NCBI GenBank assembly: GCA_030648295.1
Contig: JAUSID010000097.1
Span: forward strand, 1-64,000
Direction of reading: 5' to 3'
Origin: Opitutaceae bacterium
GTDB taxonomy: Bacteria > Verrucomicrobiota > Verrucomicrobiia > Opitutales > Opitutaceae
Length of the DNA: 64,000 nucleotides
Positions 25,501 to 34,009 of the stretch are shown here, in pieces. The translations under genes and the position numbers were made by a program. Below the pieces are notes generated by a model. The model worked only from the letters and a program-made list of their open reading frames with translations. It ran no database searches and had not been told where the DNA came from. The first letter of the stretch is position 1, and every line of letters begins with the position of its first letter.

Positions 25501-26500
25501 CGTAGGGCGCGAAGCCAAGCCGCGTGTGAAGCCCGAGCGTGTCGCTCCAAAACCGAAAAACGTCTGTGATGGGTTCAACTGTAAACGTAGCCGCGACGAC
25601 GATGTTCGTCGTGCTGCCGGGCATGGCTTGCGCCGCGTTGACGGGGTCAAGAGACGTCAACGTCACGCCGCGGAGTTCCAGCCAGCACGCGCCCGAATCG
25701 TCGCGCACCTCGATGTCGCCCACCAAATTTTCTGCCGCATCGCGATTCTCCGATGTTAACCGTGCCGTCACCCAGCCATCCGTGAAAACCGCCGGCCGGC
25801 GCAACAACACCGCGTCGATTGTCCGCAGCACGAGAGTCCGTCCGCGATCGAGGCCAAACACCATCAGCGATTGAATCGCCGCATCGACTGCGATCGGATC
25901 GAGTGAAGATTCCTTCGGCGTGTCCGTCGTCTGTGGCACCGACAATCGGGCCAGCACTTCATGCCCTGATCGCCAGAGCTGGCGCAGCCCTTGAAAGCGC
26001 GGACCATACTGGTTGCCGTTTTCCTGTAGCCGACGATAAAACTCCTTCTTGTCGATCGACTGTTCGGCAGTTTGTTGGAAAATTTCCGGCGCGAACGTGG
26101 AACGGATTGAGCCGACTTCATCGCTGGCGCCACAATCGATCTCGAGGGTCGCGCACGGTTGGTCACCAGCAGACCGAGTGTCCGCTTCGCGAAACGAGAA
26201 ACGCGCGCGTTTCTCGTCCTGCCGCGTGCGATCGACGGCGACGTCGATCGGTTTGTCCGACAGGATCAGCGGTTGCAGAAATTTCATGTCCGTGATCCCG
26301 ACGACGGACGACCGGCGAGCGTCGTCGAGGACGCGAAGCGCCAGCTCGAGATAAAATGCACCGGGCAAGACGATCATCCCTTGGAATCCGTGATCGGCGA
26401 GAAACGGCATCGTTTCGCCCCCGATTCTAAAAATCGTGGTCCCCTCCGGCGATCCGGCGCGGGCGTGGCCGACGGCGGGCGGTTCCATGGACGCGTTCAT
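22565..26500 (-). CDS. Fusion: PKS dehydratase / FkbH with inserted FkbM methyltransferase / ACP
   Basis: 1311 residues. Residues 1-290 are a PKS dehydratase domain (H37 in HxxxGxxxxP, D206 and Q210 in DAAIQ). Residues 300-365 look like the FkbH N-terminal segment (FAPYGQVFQQLLDPDSE). An FkbM-type SAM methyltransferase (about 385-650, VIDIGANIGLFSLF, DLLKIDAEKCELEILRG) interrupts it. The FkbH-like part resumes at about 660, with the HAD core at about 785 (ALDCDHTLW, LDDNPTE) and the GNAT-like domain at about 965-1120. A carrier domain (VGGTSLAAVQ, about 1195-1275) ends the protein. FkbH takes glyceryl from 1,3-bisphosphoglycerate onto a carrier; FkbM-type domains O-methylate. The gene overlaps the PKS stop (ATGA). 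The last 40 residues are basic and outside any domain. Confidence 0.9.
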   Translation of the reverse strand: MNASMEPPAVGHARAGSPEGTTIFRIGGETMPFLADHGFQGMIVLPGAFYLELALRVLDDARRSSVVGITDMKFLQPLILSDKPIDVAVDRTRQDEKRARFSFREADTRSAGDQPCATLEIDCGASDEVGSIRSTFAPEIFQQTAEQSIDKKEFYRRLQENGNQYGPRFQGLRQLWRSGHEVLARLSVPQTTDTPKESSLDPIAVDAAIQSLMVFGLDRGRTLVLRTIDAVLLRRPAVFTDGWVTARLTSENRDAAENLVGDIEVRDDSGACWLELRGVTLTSLDPVNAAQAMPGSTTNIVVAATFTVEPITDVFRFWSDTLGLHTRLGFAPYGQVFQQLLDPDSEFRRNRDGCNVILLNLADWAAERPSTSMHLDSAKAAVSFRDLDHCTLPNGLEVAQLNRHETEYVYREIFQDRCYLRHGIRLPEAGTVIDIGANIGLFSLFVRSETPGATVLAYEPSPAAFRALKANCEAYGPGLHPFNCGVSERRGHASLTCYEKSSVFSTFHANQQEDREAIRAVAMNVARDQWQGDAEPVAGLIDELLADRLDSRIVSCPVVSVSDIIRENNVRRVDLLKIDAEKCELEILRGIEGGHWPLIEQVVVEVHDRTRALLDQVQEILVQHGFHCAVAEENLLTGSGLFNVYAMRERADAADRAVENGAEKFAREIQRTADEFVDALSAFTRQTTSQTLLAVVPCEANTSGTDRGPTFARIEGELLRRVRELPRVHALGSQEMLARYPALDFFQGDARQLGHIPYTADGFAAIGTSLFRVLAALRRRPFKVIALDCDHTLWQGACGEDGPLGVVVTPAHRALQEFMVRQMEAGMILCLCSKNQEADVWSVFAGNPGMALKRGHLAAARINWSPKSDSVRSLAAELNVGLDSFILLDDNPTECAEVRANCREVLVLPLPTVPEIIPHFLDHVWAFDHFTLTAEDRARTQMLANSGQREKYRAQAPTLESFIAGLELKVAIFTPEARQLERVAQLTQRTNQFNFSTIRRSESELARFLENKTHHCLAVHVSDRFGDYGLVGALLYVVAEDCYRVDTVLMSCRVLGRGVEHQVLAELGRRALSDGKSRIELVFRPTERNQPAKDFLASLGTRCASAENAEMTFRFTATHMAEVRYGHPAVSDDGTRSAENKNGVANLPPRRDSSAASRRFSKKFEPAAGELDDAHKIAGAVEAHRLRAAGFTAMMAGRDLSDTLSGKLLGLWRKILGNPHVGIDDKFIEVGGTSLAAVQVVAAVRKELQLPLSVAGFFECPTVRLLSEKLAPTEKKDVAADEAMARGTRRKQRLGRRGEPAGASRAPREVA

Positions 26501-29500
26501 GATGCCGGCCTGCTTGCTGCCTCTTCCGGCAGGCTCTCGATTTCGGCCAGCACCTCCGCTTGGATCGCGAGCGCGGTTCCGGCGATGGTGGAACTTTCAA
26601 AGAATTGCCGGAGAGTGAAATCGATTTGATACGCCGCTCGAATTTGCGCGACGATTCGCATCGCGAGGAGCGAGTGACCGCCGAGATCCAGGAAACTTTC
26701 GTGCACCCCGATCGGCGCCATGCTCAACGCTGCGATCCAGATGGCGGCCACCGCCTTCTCCACTTCGTCGCGCGGTTCGTCCACGACGCCGGTGCGTTGC
26801 ATCGCTGCGGGTGCGGCGATTCCGTCGTCGCGCGGGCCGGCTTCCGGCAATGGCGCGGCCGCCTCGGCGATCACAAACTCGAGGTCGCGCGGGCTCACGA
26901 TGACCTGCGGCATTTTTGCGGCCACGATGCGCTGAAACATTTCCACGCCGTCCTTCGTAAGAATTGCCTGCTGCCGCACCGTTTCTCTCCGGCCTTCGAG
27001 TCCGGCGGGCGTTTTCATTTCCGTCAGAATTCCGACTTCGCGCCAGGCCGGCCAGTTGATCGCGATCGTGGGAAAATCCGCGTGCGCGTTGGCGTAGTGC
27101 ACAAACGCATCGAGAAACGCGTTCGCAGCGCAATAGTCGCCCTGGCCGTGATAGGCCGCGACGGACGACACCGAGGAGAACAACACGATCCAATCGGGGT
27201 TGAGATCGCGCACCACGTCGAACAGGACCGCCGTGCCCTGCACCTTTGGACGGAGGACCGCCTCGGCCACGTCGCGCGTTTTGAGCTGGATCAGTCCCTC
27301 GCGGAGAATGCCCGCCGCATGGATCACCCCGTGGAGCGCGCCGTGCCCGACCATGATTTCCGCCACGACCCGCCGCATGCCAGCCTGGTCCGAGACTTCG
27401 CACGCGTGGACTTCGACTTCACCGCCGAGGGCTTCGATTTCCAGCAACGCTTCGACGATGCGTTTCTCCGAATCGGACAAGGCGCCCGAAGCGAGGCGCG
27501 ATTTCCACTCAGCTTTCGCCGGGAAAGGCGTTCGCTGCGTGAGGACCAAACGCGCCTGACACGTTTGCGCGAGGTGCTTCGCGATCGCGCGGCCCAAGCC
27601 GCCCGTGCCACCCGTGATCAGATAAACTCCCTTGGTTCTCAGACCGTTTGCGAATGGAGCTTGCCCGCCGCTCCGCATCGCGAGCGCTGGCAGTTTTTCT
27701 GCGCGAAACGTTCGTTCCCAGCGAAACCGTCCGCGATAGGCGATCACGCGCCCCTTGGCGGGATGGCGGAATTCGTCGAGGAGGCGCGGCGCCCATTCCT
27801 CCGCGGGAGCGACATCGGGCAGATCGATCGCGAAGCTGGTGACGCCGGGATATTCCTTTGGAATCACACCCGACAATCCCACGACCGTGGCGCCGGCAGG
27901 GTTCAGCGACTCCTCGCCCGTCACTTCGTGCACCTGGGCCGTCACCGCCGCGAGGCAGACCGGCGCACCGATGTTCTGCTCACCGAGTGCCTGCGCAAAT
28001 GTCATCAAGCTGTGGAAGCCGAGCTCCTCGCTGTGCGGATCATGCCCTGCGCCCGGCGGTTTCACGCGCGGCGAAATCGCCCCCAGATGAATCACGTTCA
28101 GGCCGCCCGCCGCCCGTCCCTTGATCGCGGCGAACAGCTTGACGTGGTCCTCGAAGCACGCGGGGCGAATCTCCCAGGCATCTTCGCTCGTGCGGGCGTG
28201 CGAGGAGCCGAAGCGAACGACGACCACGTCGCTGTTGCGCTCGACCAGCAGGCCGCACAGTTGCTCGGCCAAGGCAGGCTCGTCGGCGAAGATTAACCAA
28301 AGCGGGTGCGGGGATTTCTCCTCGCCCGGTTCGCCCGTGAAAAAATCCGTGCGTTGCCACGAGGGAACGTAACACCAATCGGCGAGATCGGCTTTGGCGC
28401 GCCCCGACTCCGGGCGCCGGGACGCGCGGGGTCCGATCCAACAAGACAGGCGCTCGAAGGGGTAGGTGGGCAGGGAGATTTTTTGCCGCGCCGCCGGTGG
28501 TTCGAGTTGGCCCCACGCGATGTCCGTGCCCACGAGCCAAAGCCGGCCGAGACTGTTGAGAATAAATTCGGCGTCGGGTTGATTTTCATAGTCGTGCCGG
28601 AGCGACGACACGATCAAGGGACTTCGGCCCGCCGGGCGGGCGGGATGTTGCATGGCGAGCACTCCGAGCGTGCGGCCGGGACCGACCTCGATGAACGTGC
28701 GGTCGGAAAGTTTCCACACTTGCTCGAGCGCATCGCTAAAACGTGCAGTGGAGCGCGCGTGCTCCGCCCAGTAACGCGGATCCACCGCCTGCTCCGCCGT
28801 GATCCACGTGCCGGTGATATTCGAAATGAAAGGAATCCGCGGCGCGGACAAGCGGACTTGTTCCACGTGATTCGCGAAAGCGTCGACCATCGGATCGAGC
28901 ATGCGCGAATGAAACGCGTGGCGGTTGCGCACGGGTCGGAAGATCGCGCCGAGCTCCTTCAGCGCGTTTTGGAAATCCGCGATCGCCGCGACGGGGCCGG
29001 CCACCACGCAAAGGTTCGGGCCGTTGATCAACGCAATCGAAAGTGCCGGGCCGAGCAAAGGCAGCACATCGCGCTCGGGGAGCATGACCGCGAGCATCGC
29101 ACCGGACGGGAGATCGTTCACCAATTGCGCGCGCACTGCGATCAAGCGCAGTGCGTCCTCCAGCGAGAAAACTCCCGCCAGACAGGCGGCGACATATTCG
29201 CCCATGCTGTGTCCCACCAGCCGCTCGGGCTCGACACCCCAGTGCATCCACAGCCGGGCGAGCGCATATTCCACCGTGAATAAAACCGGCTGATTGGTGA
29301 TCGTCCGCTCCAGATTTTGTCCGGCCGGCGTCGATGATTCATTCGTGCCCCGGCCCAGCATCCGCTTCAGATCGATGCCGCGGGGAACCGCGGGCGCGTC
29401 GGCTTTTTCTTCGCCGGGTGGAAACAACCCGTCGCGAATATCCGCGCCGAGAATCGGCTGGAGAAATTGCGCGCAACGATCGACCTCCTGGCGAAACACC

Positions 29501-31167
29501 TCGAAGCGTTCGTAGAGGCCGCGTCCCATGCCGACGTAGTGGTCGCCCATGCCGGGCAGCAGAAACACGACCGGCGGAGCGCCGTCCCGCGGCACGCTGC
29601 CGGAAACCGCCTTGGTTGAACTCTTGCCGCGCAGCGCTCCCGCCGCATCCTCGCATCCCTGACTCACGACAAAGCGCCGGTGCGCAAACAATCGCCGGCC
29701 GGTTTGCAGCGTGTGAGCAACGCGCGAGAGAAAATCGCCATCCGCGTCTTTCGCGGGCGGCGAATCCAGCACGTCCGCGAAATTGCGCGCCGCGGCGTCG
29801 AGTGCAGTGGGCGTCTTCGCCGAAATCACCAAGAGGTGCGGGCCGGATGGGGCGGGGACGGCCGGAGCGACCGCGGCCGGCGCTTCTTCGAGCACGACAA
29901 AAGCGTTGGTGCCACCCATCCCCGTGGCCATGACGCCGGCCCGACGCGGCAGTCCGTCGTCGCGCCACTCCTGCGCCTTCGCGCTGACGAAGAACGGCGT
30001 CGTGGGAAAATCGATTTCCTCGTTGGGCTTCGTGAAGTTCAGCGTCGCGGGAATGCGCCGGTGCTGCAGCGCAAGCACGGTCTTGATGATTCCCGCCATG
30101 CCGGCAGCGGCGTCGAGGTGGCCGACGTTCGTCTTGACCGAGCCAATCGCGCAATAGCTCGTGCGCGGCGTGAAATTTCGAAACGCCTTCGTGAGCGCCA
30201 GCAACTCGATCCGATCGCCCACGGGCGTGCCCGATCCATGGGCCTCCACGTAGGAAATCTCCCCCGCATCGACGCCGGCGTTGGCGAGCGCCTCGACGAC
30301 GGCCGCCGCCTGGCCATTCACGCTTGGCGCCGTGTAGCCCGCTTTGTCCGCGCCATCATTGTTGATTGCGGAGCCTTTGATGACGGCGTGAATTCGATCG
30401 CCCTGCGCGAGCGCATCGGCGAGTCGCTTCAGCACCAGCACGCCGGCGCCGCTGCCGAAAACGGTGCCGTTGGCTGCGGCGTCGAACGCGCGCACATGTC
30501 CATCGCGCGAGACCACGCCGCTGCCATCGTAGAAATAGCCCGCCCGATGCGGCACCCGCACAGAAACGGCGCCCGCGAGCGCCATGTCCGTCTCTTCGTT
30601 GAGGAGACTTTGCCGGGCAAGATGGACCGCCACCAAGGAGGTCGAGCAAGCGGTCTGCACCGTGAGGCTCGGGCCGCGCAGCCCAAGCTTGTAGGAGATC
30701 CGGGTCGCGAGGAAATCCTTGTCGGTGGCGACCAGGGTCGGGATGTAGTTTTCGGCGAACCCGCCCTCGAATCCCCGGTTCAGAAAATAGGTGTTCATCG
30801 CTGAGCCGGCAAAAACCCCGATCGGGCCGCGATAGCGGCCGGGATCGCAGCCCGCATCTTCCAACGCAATGTGGGCCAGTTCGAGCAGCAGCCGATGTTG
30901 CGGGTCCAGCGTGGCGGCCTCGCCCGGCAAATATCCGAAGAACGCCGCATCAAATAATCCAGGGTCGTCCAGCACCGCGGCGGCCTTCACATAGTCGGCC
31001 CGCGTGAGAACATCGGGTGACACGCCCGCCGCGATGATCTCCTCGTCGGAAAGCCGCGCGATGGACTCGTTTCCCTGCGCAAGGTTTTGCCAGAACTCCT
31101 CCACGTTGCGAGCACCGGGAAAGCGCGCCGCCATGCCGACGATCGCGATATCAAATTCACTGTCCAT
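26497..31167 (-). CDS. Type I PKS module KS-AT-KR-ACP
   Basis: 1556 residues. KS about 1-430 with Cys174 (TACSTS), His309 (EAHGSGT) and His350 (KTNVGHLD). AT about 530-850 with Ser653 in GHSMGEY and HAFH at about 750-753; HAFH is the malonyl-CoA signature of AT domains, whereas methylmalonyl ATs show YASH. KR about 1100-1400 with TGGTGGLG, Ser1332, Tyr1345 and Asn1349; the LDD motif of B-type KRs is not seen (HAAGILREGL). ACP about 1465-1540 with LGGHSLL (Ser1499). There is no DH in the chain; a DH opens the next gene product. The start MDSEFDIAIVGMAARF overlaps the end of the adenylation gene by 11 bases. The KS presumably extends a seryl or related donor. Confidence 0.94.
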   Translation of the reverse strand: MDSEFDIAIVGMAARFPGARNVEEFWQNLAQGNESIARLSDEEIIAAGVSPDVLTRADYVKAAAVLDDPGLFDAAFFGYLPGEAATLDPQHRLLLELAHIALEDAGCDPGRYRGPIGVFAGSAMNTYFLNRGFEGGFAENYIPTLVATDKDFLATRISYKLGLRGPSLTVQTACSTSLVAVHLARQSLLNEETDMALAGAVSVRVPHRAGYFYDGSGVVSRDGHVRAFDAAANGTVFGSGAGVLVLKRLADALAQGDRIHAVIKGSAINNDGADKAGYTAPSVNGQAAAVVEALANAGVDAGEISYVEAHGSGTPVGDRIELLALTKAFRNFTPRTSYCAIGSVKTNVGHLDAAAGMAGIIKTVLALQHRRIPATLNFTKPNEEIDFPTTPFFVSAKAQEWRDDGLPRRAGVMATGMGGTNAFVVLEEAPAAVAPAVPAPSGPHLLVISAKTPTALDAAARNFADVLDSPPAKDADGDFLSRVAHTLQTGRRLFAHRRFVVSQGCEDAAGALRGKSSTKAVSGSVPRDGAPPVVFLLPGMGDHYVGMGRGLYERFEVFRQEVDRCAQFLQPILGADIRDGLFPPGEEKADAPAVPRGIDLKRMLGRGTNESSTPAGQNLERTITNQPVLFTVEYALARLWMHWGVEPERLVGHSMGEYVAACLAGVFSLEDALRLIAVRAQLVNDLPSGAMLAVMLPERDVLPLLGPALSIALINGPNLCVVAGPVAAIADFQNALKELGAIFRPVRNRHAFHSRMLDPMVDAFANHVEQVRLSAPRIPFISNITGTWITAEQAVDPRYWAEHARSTARFSDALEQVWKLSDRTFIEVGPGRTLGVLAMQHPARPAGRSPLIVSSLRHDYENQPDAEFILNSLGRLWLVGTDIAWGQLEPPAARQKISLPTYPFERLSCWIGPRASRRPESGRAKADLADWCYVPSWQRTDFFTGEPGEEKSPHPLWLIFADEPALAEQLCGLLVERNSDVVVVRFGSSHARTSEDAWEIRPACFEDHVKLFAAIKGRAAGGLNVIHLGAISPRVKPPGAGHDPHSEELGFHSLMTFAQALGEQNIGAPVCLAAVTAQVHEVTGEESLNPAGATVVGLSGVIPKEYPGVTSFAIDLPDVAPAEEWAPRLLDEFRHPAKGRVIAYRGRFRWERTFRAEKLPALAMRSGGQAPFANGLRTKGVYLITGGTGGLGRAIAKHLAQTCQARLVLTQRTPFPAKAEWKSRLASGALSDSEKRIVEALLEIEALGGEVEVHACEVSDQAGMRRVVAEIMVGHGALHGVIHAAGILREGLIQLKTRDVAEAVLRPKVQGTAVLFDVVRDLNPDWIVLFSSVSSVAAYHGQGDYCAANAFLDAFVHYANAHADFPTIAINWPAWREVGILTEMKTPAGLEGRRETVRQQAILTKDGVEMFQRIVAAKMPQVIVSPRDLEFVIAEAAAPLPEAGPRDDGIAAPAAMQRTGVVDEPRDEVEKAVAAIWIAALSMAPIGVHESFLDLGGHSLLAMRIVAQIRAAYQIDFTLRQFFESSTIAGTALAIQAEVLAEIESLPEEAASRPAS

Positions 31168-32788
31168 TGGTGACAGAAGCTTTCGGTCTTGGCACCGGCT
31201 CCGGCAATGCCTTGCGATCAACCTTGCCGGTAGCCGTCAGGGGAAGGGCCGCGATTTCCTCAAAATGGCTCGGCACCATATATTCGGGAAGGAGTCGCTG
31301 CAGATGCTGCTTGAGCGCCGCCTGATCGATTTTCTGCCGGGCGACGAGATAGGCCACGATCACCACGATGCTTTCCGAATACGCTTTCGTCACGACGACG
31401 CAGTCGGCGACCGCGGGGAATTTCCGGATATTGTTTTCGATCTCACCCAGTTCGATCCGCAGGCCCCGGATTTTGACCTGGTGATCTTCGCGGCCCAGAT
31501 ACTCGAGGTTGCCGTCGGGCAACCAGCGCGCGAGATCGCCCGTGCGATAGATCCGCTCGCCGGGCACCGCGGGGTTTTCCACGAACCGTTCGGCGGTGAG
31601 TTTCGGATTGTTCAGATAGCCCCGGGCCAGACCCACGCCCGCGAGCCAAAGTTCACCCGTCTCGCCGACCGACATCGGCTTCCCCTCCCGCATGACATAG
31701 GCTCGAATGTTCTGAATCGGCCGGCCGATCGGCACGCAGTCGAGATCGCCTTCGGTGGGACAATCGAAATAAGTCACGTCCACGGTCGCCTCGGTCGGTC
31801 CGTATAAATTGGTCAACCGGCAACCCGTGGCTTCACCGATCACGTCGTTGAACTTTCGTGCATGCGCGGGGCTGAGGGCCTCGCCGCTGGCGAACACCCG
31901 GCGCAACGAAGACAGCGAGCCCGACACTTTTTCAGGCCGGCCGTCCAAGTATTCGAGGAAGACGCTGAGCATCGAAGGAACGAAGTGCAGCACACTCACG
32001 CGATGCTTCCGGATCGTCTCGAGCAACGACTGCGGCGCGCGTTCGCCATGAGGCCGGAGCAGGCAAAGCGAGGCTCCTTCGATCAGCCCCCAAAACAACT
32101 CCCACACCGACACGTCGAAATAGTAAGGAGTCTTCTGCAGGAGCACGTCCCCTTCACCGATCGGGTAGGCCTGCTGCATCCAGTGGAGTCGGTTGACCAC
32201 CGAGCGGTGTTCGATCATCACGCCCTTGGGCTTTCCGGTGGAGCCCGACGTGTAGATCACGTAGGCGAGATCGTCCGGGCGATTGACCAGCGCAGGGTTG
32301 GTGATCGGGCCGGCGAAAACGTGCGGGGCCTCAATGTCAATCACCCGCACATCTGCGGGCTCCTTCGTGGCGGTGGCGCCATGCACCAGCACGACGCGCA
32401 CTCCGGCATCCGCCAGGATGTAGGCGATTCTTTCCGGTGGATCCTCCGGCGAGAGCGGCAGGTAGGCCCCGCCGGCCTTGAGCACCCCATGGATGCCGAT
32501 GAGCATCGCGAACGACCGTTCCGCCAGGATCGCGACGATATCCCCCGGAAGCACTCCGTCGTCGCGCAACCGATGCGCGAGCTGGTTGGCTTTTTCGTTC
32601 AGCCGCTCGTAACTGAAGGTCGAAGTTCCCCCAACAGGATCGTGGTCGCAGATCACTGCGGTCTGAAGCGGGCGTTGCCGGACCTGCGCCTCGAACAACT
32701 CCTGAAGCGTGATCTGATCGGGAAAGTCTCGAGGCGCGGGGTTGAAATCAGCGATTCGGTCCGGACTGTTTTCGATCATTTCAACCAT
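31157..32788 (-). CDS. Stand-alone NRPS adenylation enzyme, serine-type code
   Basis: 543 residues, a single A domain: YTSGSTGKPKGV, YYFDVSVWELFW, NLYGPTEATVDVT, YRTGDLARWLPDG, KIRGLRIELGEIE and TATGKVDRKALP. Pocket positions read by eye give D-V-W-H-F-S-L-V-D-K, which matches the serine code I remember. The protein stops at TNGQ shortly after A10, where a carrier domain would normally start, so seryl-AMP must be passed to a carrier in trans. It is first in the six-gene operon. The divergent orphan carrier gene starts only about 30 bases away. ATG and stop positions show tight coupling to the PKS. Confidence 0.92.
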   Translation of the reverse strand: MVEMIENSPDRIADFNPAPRDFPDQITLQELFEAQVRQRPLQTAVICDHDPVGGTSTFSYERLNEKANQLAHRLRDDGVLPGDIVAILAERSFAMLIGIHGVLKAGGAYLPLSPEDPPERIAYILADAGVRVVLVHGATATKEPADVRVIDIEAPHVFAGPITNPALVNRPDDLAYVIYTSGSTGKPKGVMIEHRSVVNRLHWMQQAYPIGEGDVLLQKTPYYFDVSVWELFWGLIEGASLCLLRPHGERAPQSLLETIRKHRVSVLHFVPSMLSVFLEYLDGRPEKVSGSLSSLRRVFASGEALSPAHARKFNDVIGEATGCRLTNLYGPTEATVDVTYFDCPTEGDLDCVPIGRPIQNIRAYVMREGKPMSVGETGELWLAGVGLARGYLNNPKLTAERFVENPAVPGERIYRTGDLARWLPDGNLEYLGREDHQVKIRGLRIELGEIENNIRKFPAVADCVVVTKAYSESIVVIVAYLVARQKIDQAALKQHLQRLLPEYMVPSHFEEIAALPLTATGKVDRKALPEPVPRPKASVTNGQ

Positions 32789-32818
32789 TAGGGATTTGGA
32801 CGCAGACTTCCAAGAGGG

Positions 32819-33166
32819 ATGGAGGTTGCCTCAATCGTTGAGACCGTAATTTGCGCCGAAGTGAACGGGGGTGAGCACCCCACATCTCCGGCAGCGCGTT
32901 CCGGGTCAAATGCTGCTTCGTGCACGGCGGACAATTTTTTCGCGCTCGGCGGACATTCGCTCCTCGCAATGCGCGTCGTGGCGCGCGTCCGGACAGCGTT
33001 TCAGATCGAACTGCCGATGAAGGACGTTTTTGAAGCCCCCACGCTGGCCAAGCTCGCCAGCCTCATCGAGGATTTGCTCCTTGCGCGCATCTCCGCCCTG
33101 AGCGAAGGGGAAGCACGGCGCGCCAATGAACCGGAACCCCTCCCGGCCACAACGCTCATCGCCTGA
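32819..33166 (+). CDS. Orphan peptidyl carrier protein
   Basis: 115 residues. The second half is a clear carrier domain (DNFFALGGHSLLAMRVVARV, then VFEAPTLAKLASLIEDLL) with the phosphopantetheine Ser. Residues 1-38 match poorly to helix I of carrier domains (at best VETVICAEVNG), so the 5' end may be degenerate or replaced. The stop overlaps the PPTase start (TGATG). Position suggests it accepts serine from the divergent adenylation enzyme, which lacks its own carrier. Alternatively it is the relict tail of a lost NRPS module. AGAGGG lies immediately before the ATG. Confidence 0.75.
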   Translation: MEVASIVETVICAEVNGGEHPTSPAARSGSNAASCTADNFFALGGHSLLAMRVVARVRTAFQIELPMKDVFEAPTLAKLASLIEDLLLARISALSEGEARRANEPEPLPATTLIA

Positions 33167-33831
33167 TGCTTTCACCCGCCCACGACCGATGGCCAGCGCC
33201 ATCACCGCCGCACTTCCTCGAGCCGGATGAGGCGCACGTCTGGCGCACTTCCCTGCTTGCGTCGGACGCGCACATTGACGCGTTCGCCCAAACCTTGTCG
33301 GCGGACGAACGCGAGCGCGCGGCTCGTTTTCGTTTTGCCATTCATCGACGGCGATTCGTCGCCGGCCGGGGGAAGTTGCGCTCGCTGCTCGGCCGGTATC
33401 TCGGCCACGCCCCCGCCGATCTGGAATTCGCCTACAGCCCGAACGGGAAACCGTCCCTCGCGAGGTCTCCGAATGCGCGTTCCCTCTTTTTCAACGCCAG
33501 CCACACCGAGGACTGCGCGATGATTGCGGTCACTTGGGTGGGCGAGATCGGAGTGGATGCCGAACAGGTGCGGCCGATTCCCGAGTGGCGGGACATCGCG
33601 CGATGCATCCTCGCGCCCGATCCTGACGCCGAGATTCCATCGACGCTCCACGAGTTTTTCAAGGAGTGGACACGCCATGAAGCCCGCGTGAAAGCGACCG
33701 GGCTTGGTTTGGGCGGGCAACCGGCCGGCGAGGGAAAATTGGCCGTGCATTCGCTTTCGCTCGAAAAGGATCTGTTCGCGGCCGTCGCATTTCCAGCCGG
33801 CGTCAAAAATTTCACCGTAGCGGGGTTCTGA
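33166..33831 (+). CDS. Sfp-type 4'-phosphopantetheinyl transferase
   Basis: 221 residues. Signature blocks of the Sfp/HetI group: FNASHTEDCAMIAV, GVDAEQ and EWTRHEARVKATGLGL (usual form WTRKEAxxKxxGxGL). It converts apo carrier domains to holo form with CoA. At about 220 residues it fits the Sfp length. It is translationally coupled to the orphan carrier gene and sits among at least six carrier domains in this region, so it is the likely activator of the whole pathway. Confidence 0.93.
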   Translation: MLSPAHDRWPAPSPPHFLEPDEAHVWRTSLLASDAHIDAFAQTLSADERERAARFRFAIHRRRFVAGRGKLRSLLGRYLGHAPADLEFAYSPNGKPSLARSPNARSLFFNASHTEDCAMIAVTWVGEIGVDAEQVRPIPEWRDIARCILAPDPDAEIPSTLHEFFKEWTRHEARVKATGLGLGGQPAGEGKLAVHSLSLEKDLFAAVAFPAGVKNFTVAGF

Positions 33832-33840
33832 CTCCGTCGG

Positions 33841-33911
33841 TTCTGGGTTCTGGGTTTCGCGTTTCGGGTTTCGTTTCGTTTTGTCTCCTGTCTCCTGTCT
33901 CCCGTCTCCTC
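33841..33911. repeat. Word-repeat spacer before the broken NRPS
   Basis: Variants of GGTTCTGGGTT and GGGTTTCG are followed by four copies of a GTCTCCT/GTCTCCC unit. This is a low-complexity direct-repeat spacer of the same style as those at 7352, 61823 and 63008, between the PPTase and the NRPS fragment. Confidence 0.6.
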
Positions 33912-34009
33912 CAGCATCTGCTCCGCCTCAACGGAGGTCTTCGCCCCACCCACCGCGGCGGCGCAAACCGGTCAGGGATGTCGCTACGGATGTCTCGCGG
34001 CCTTTCTTC

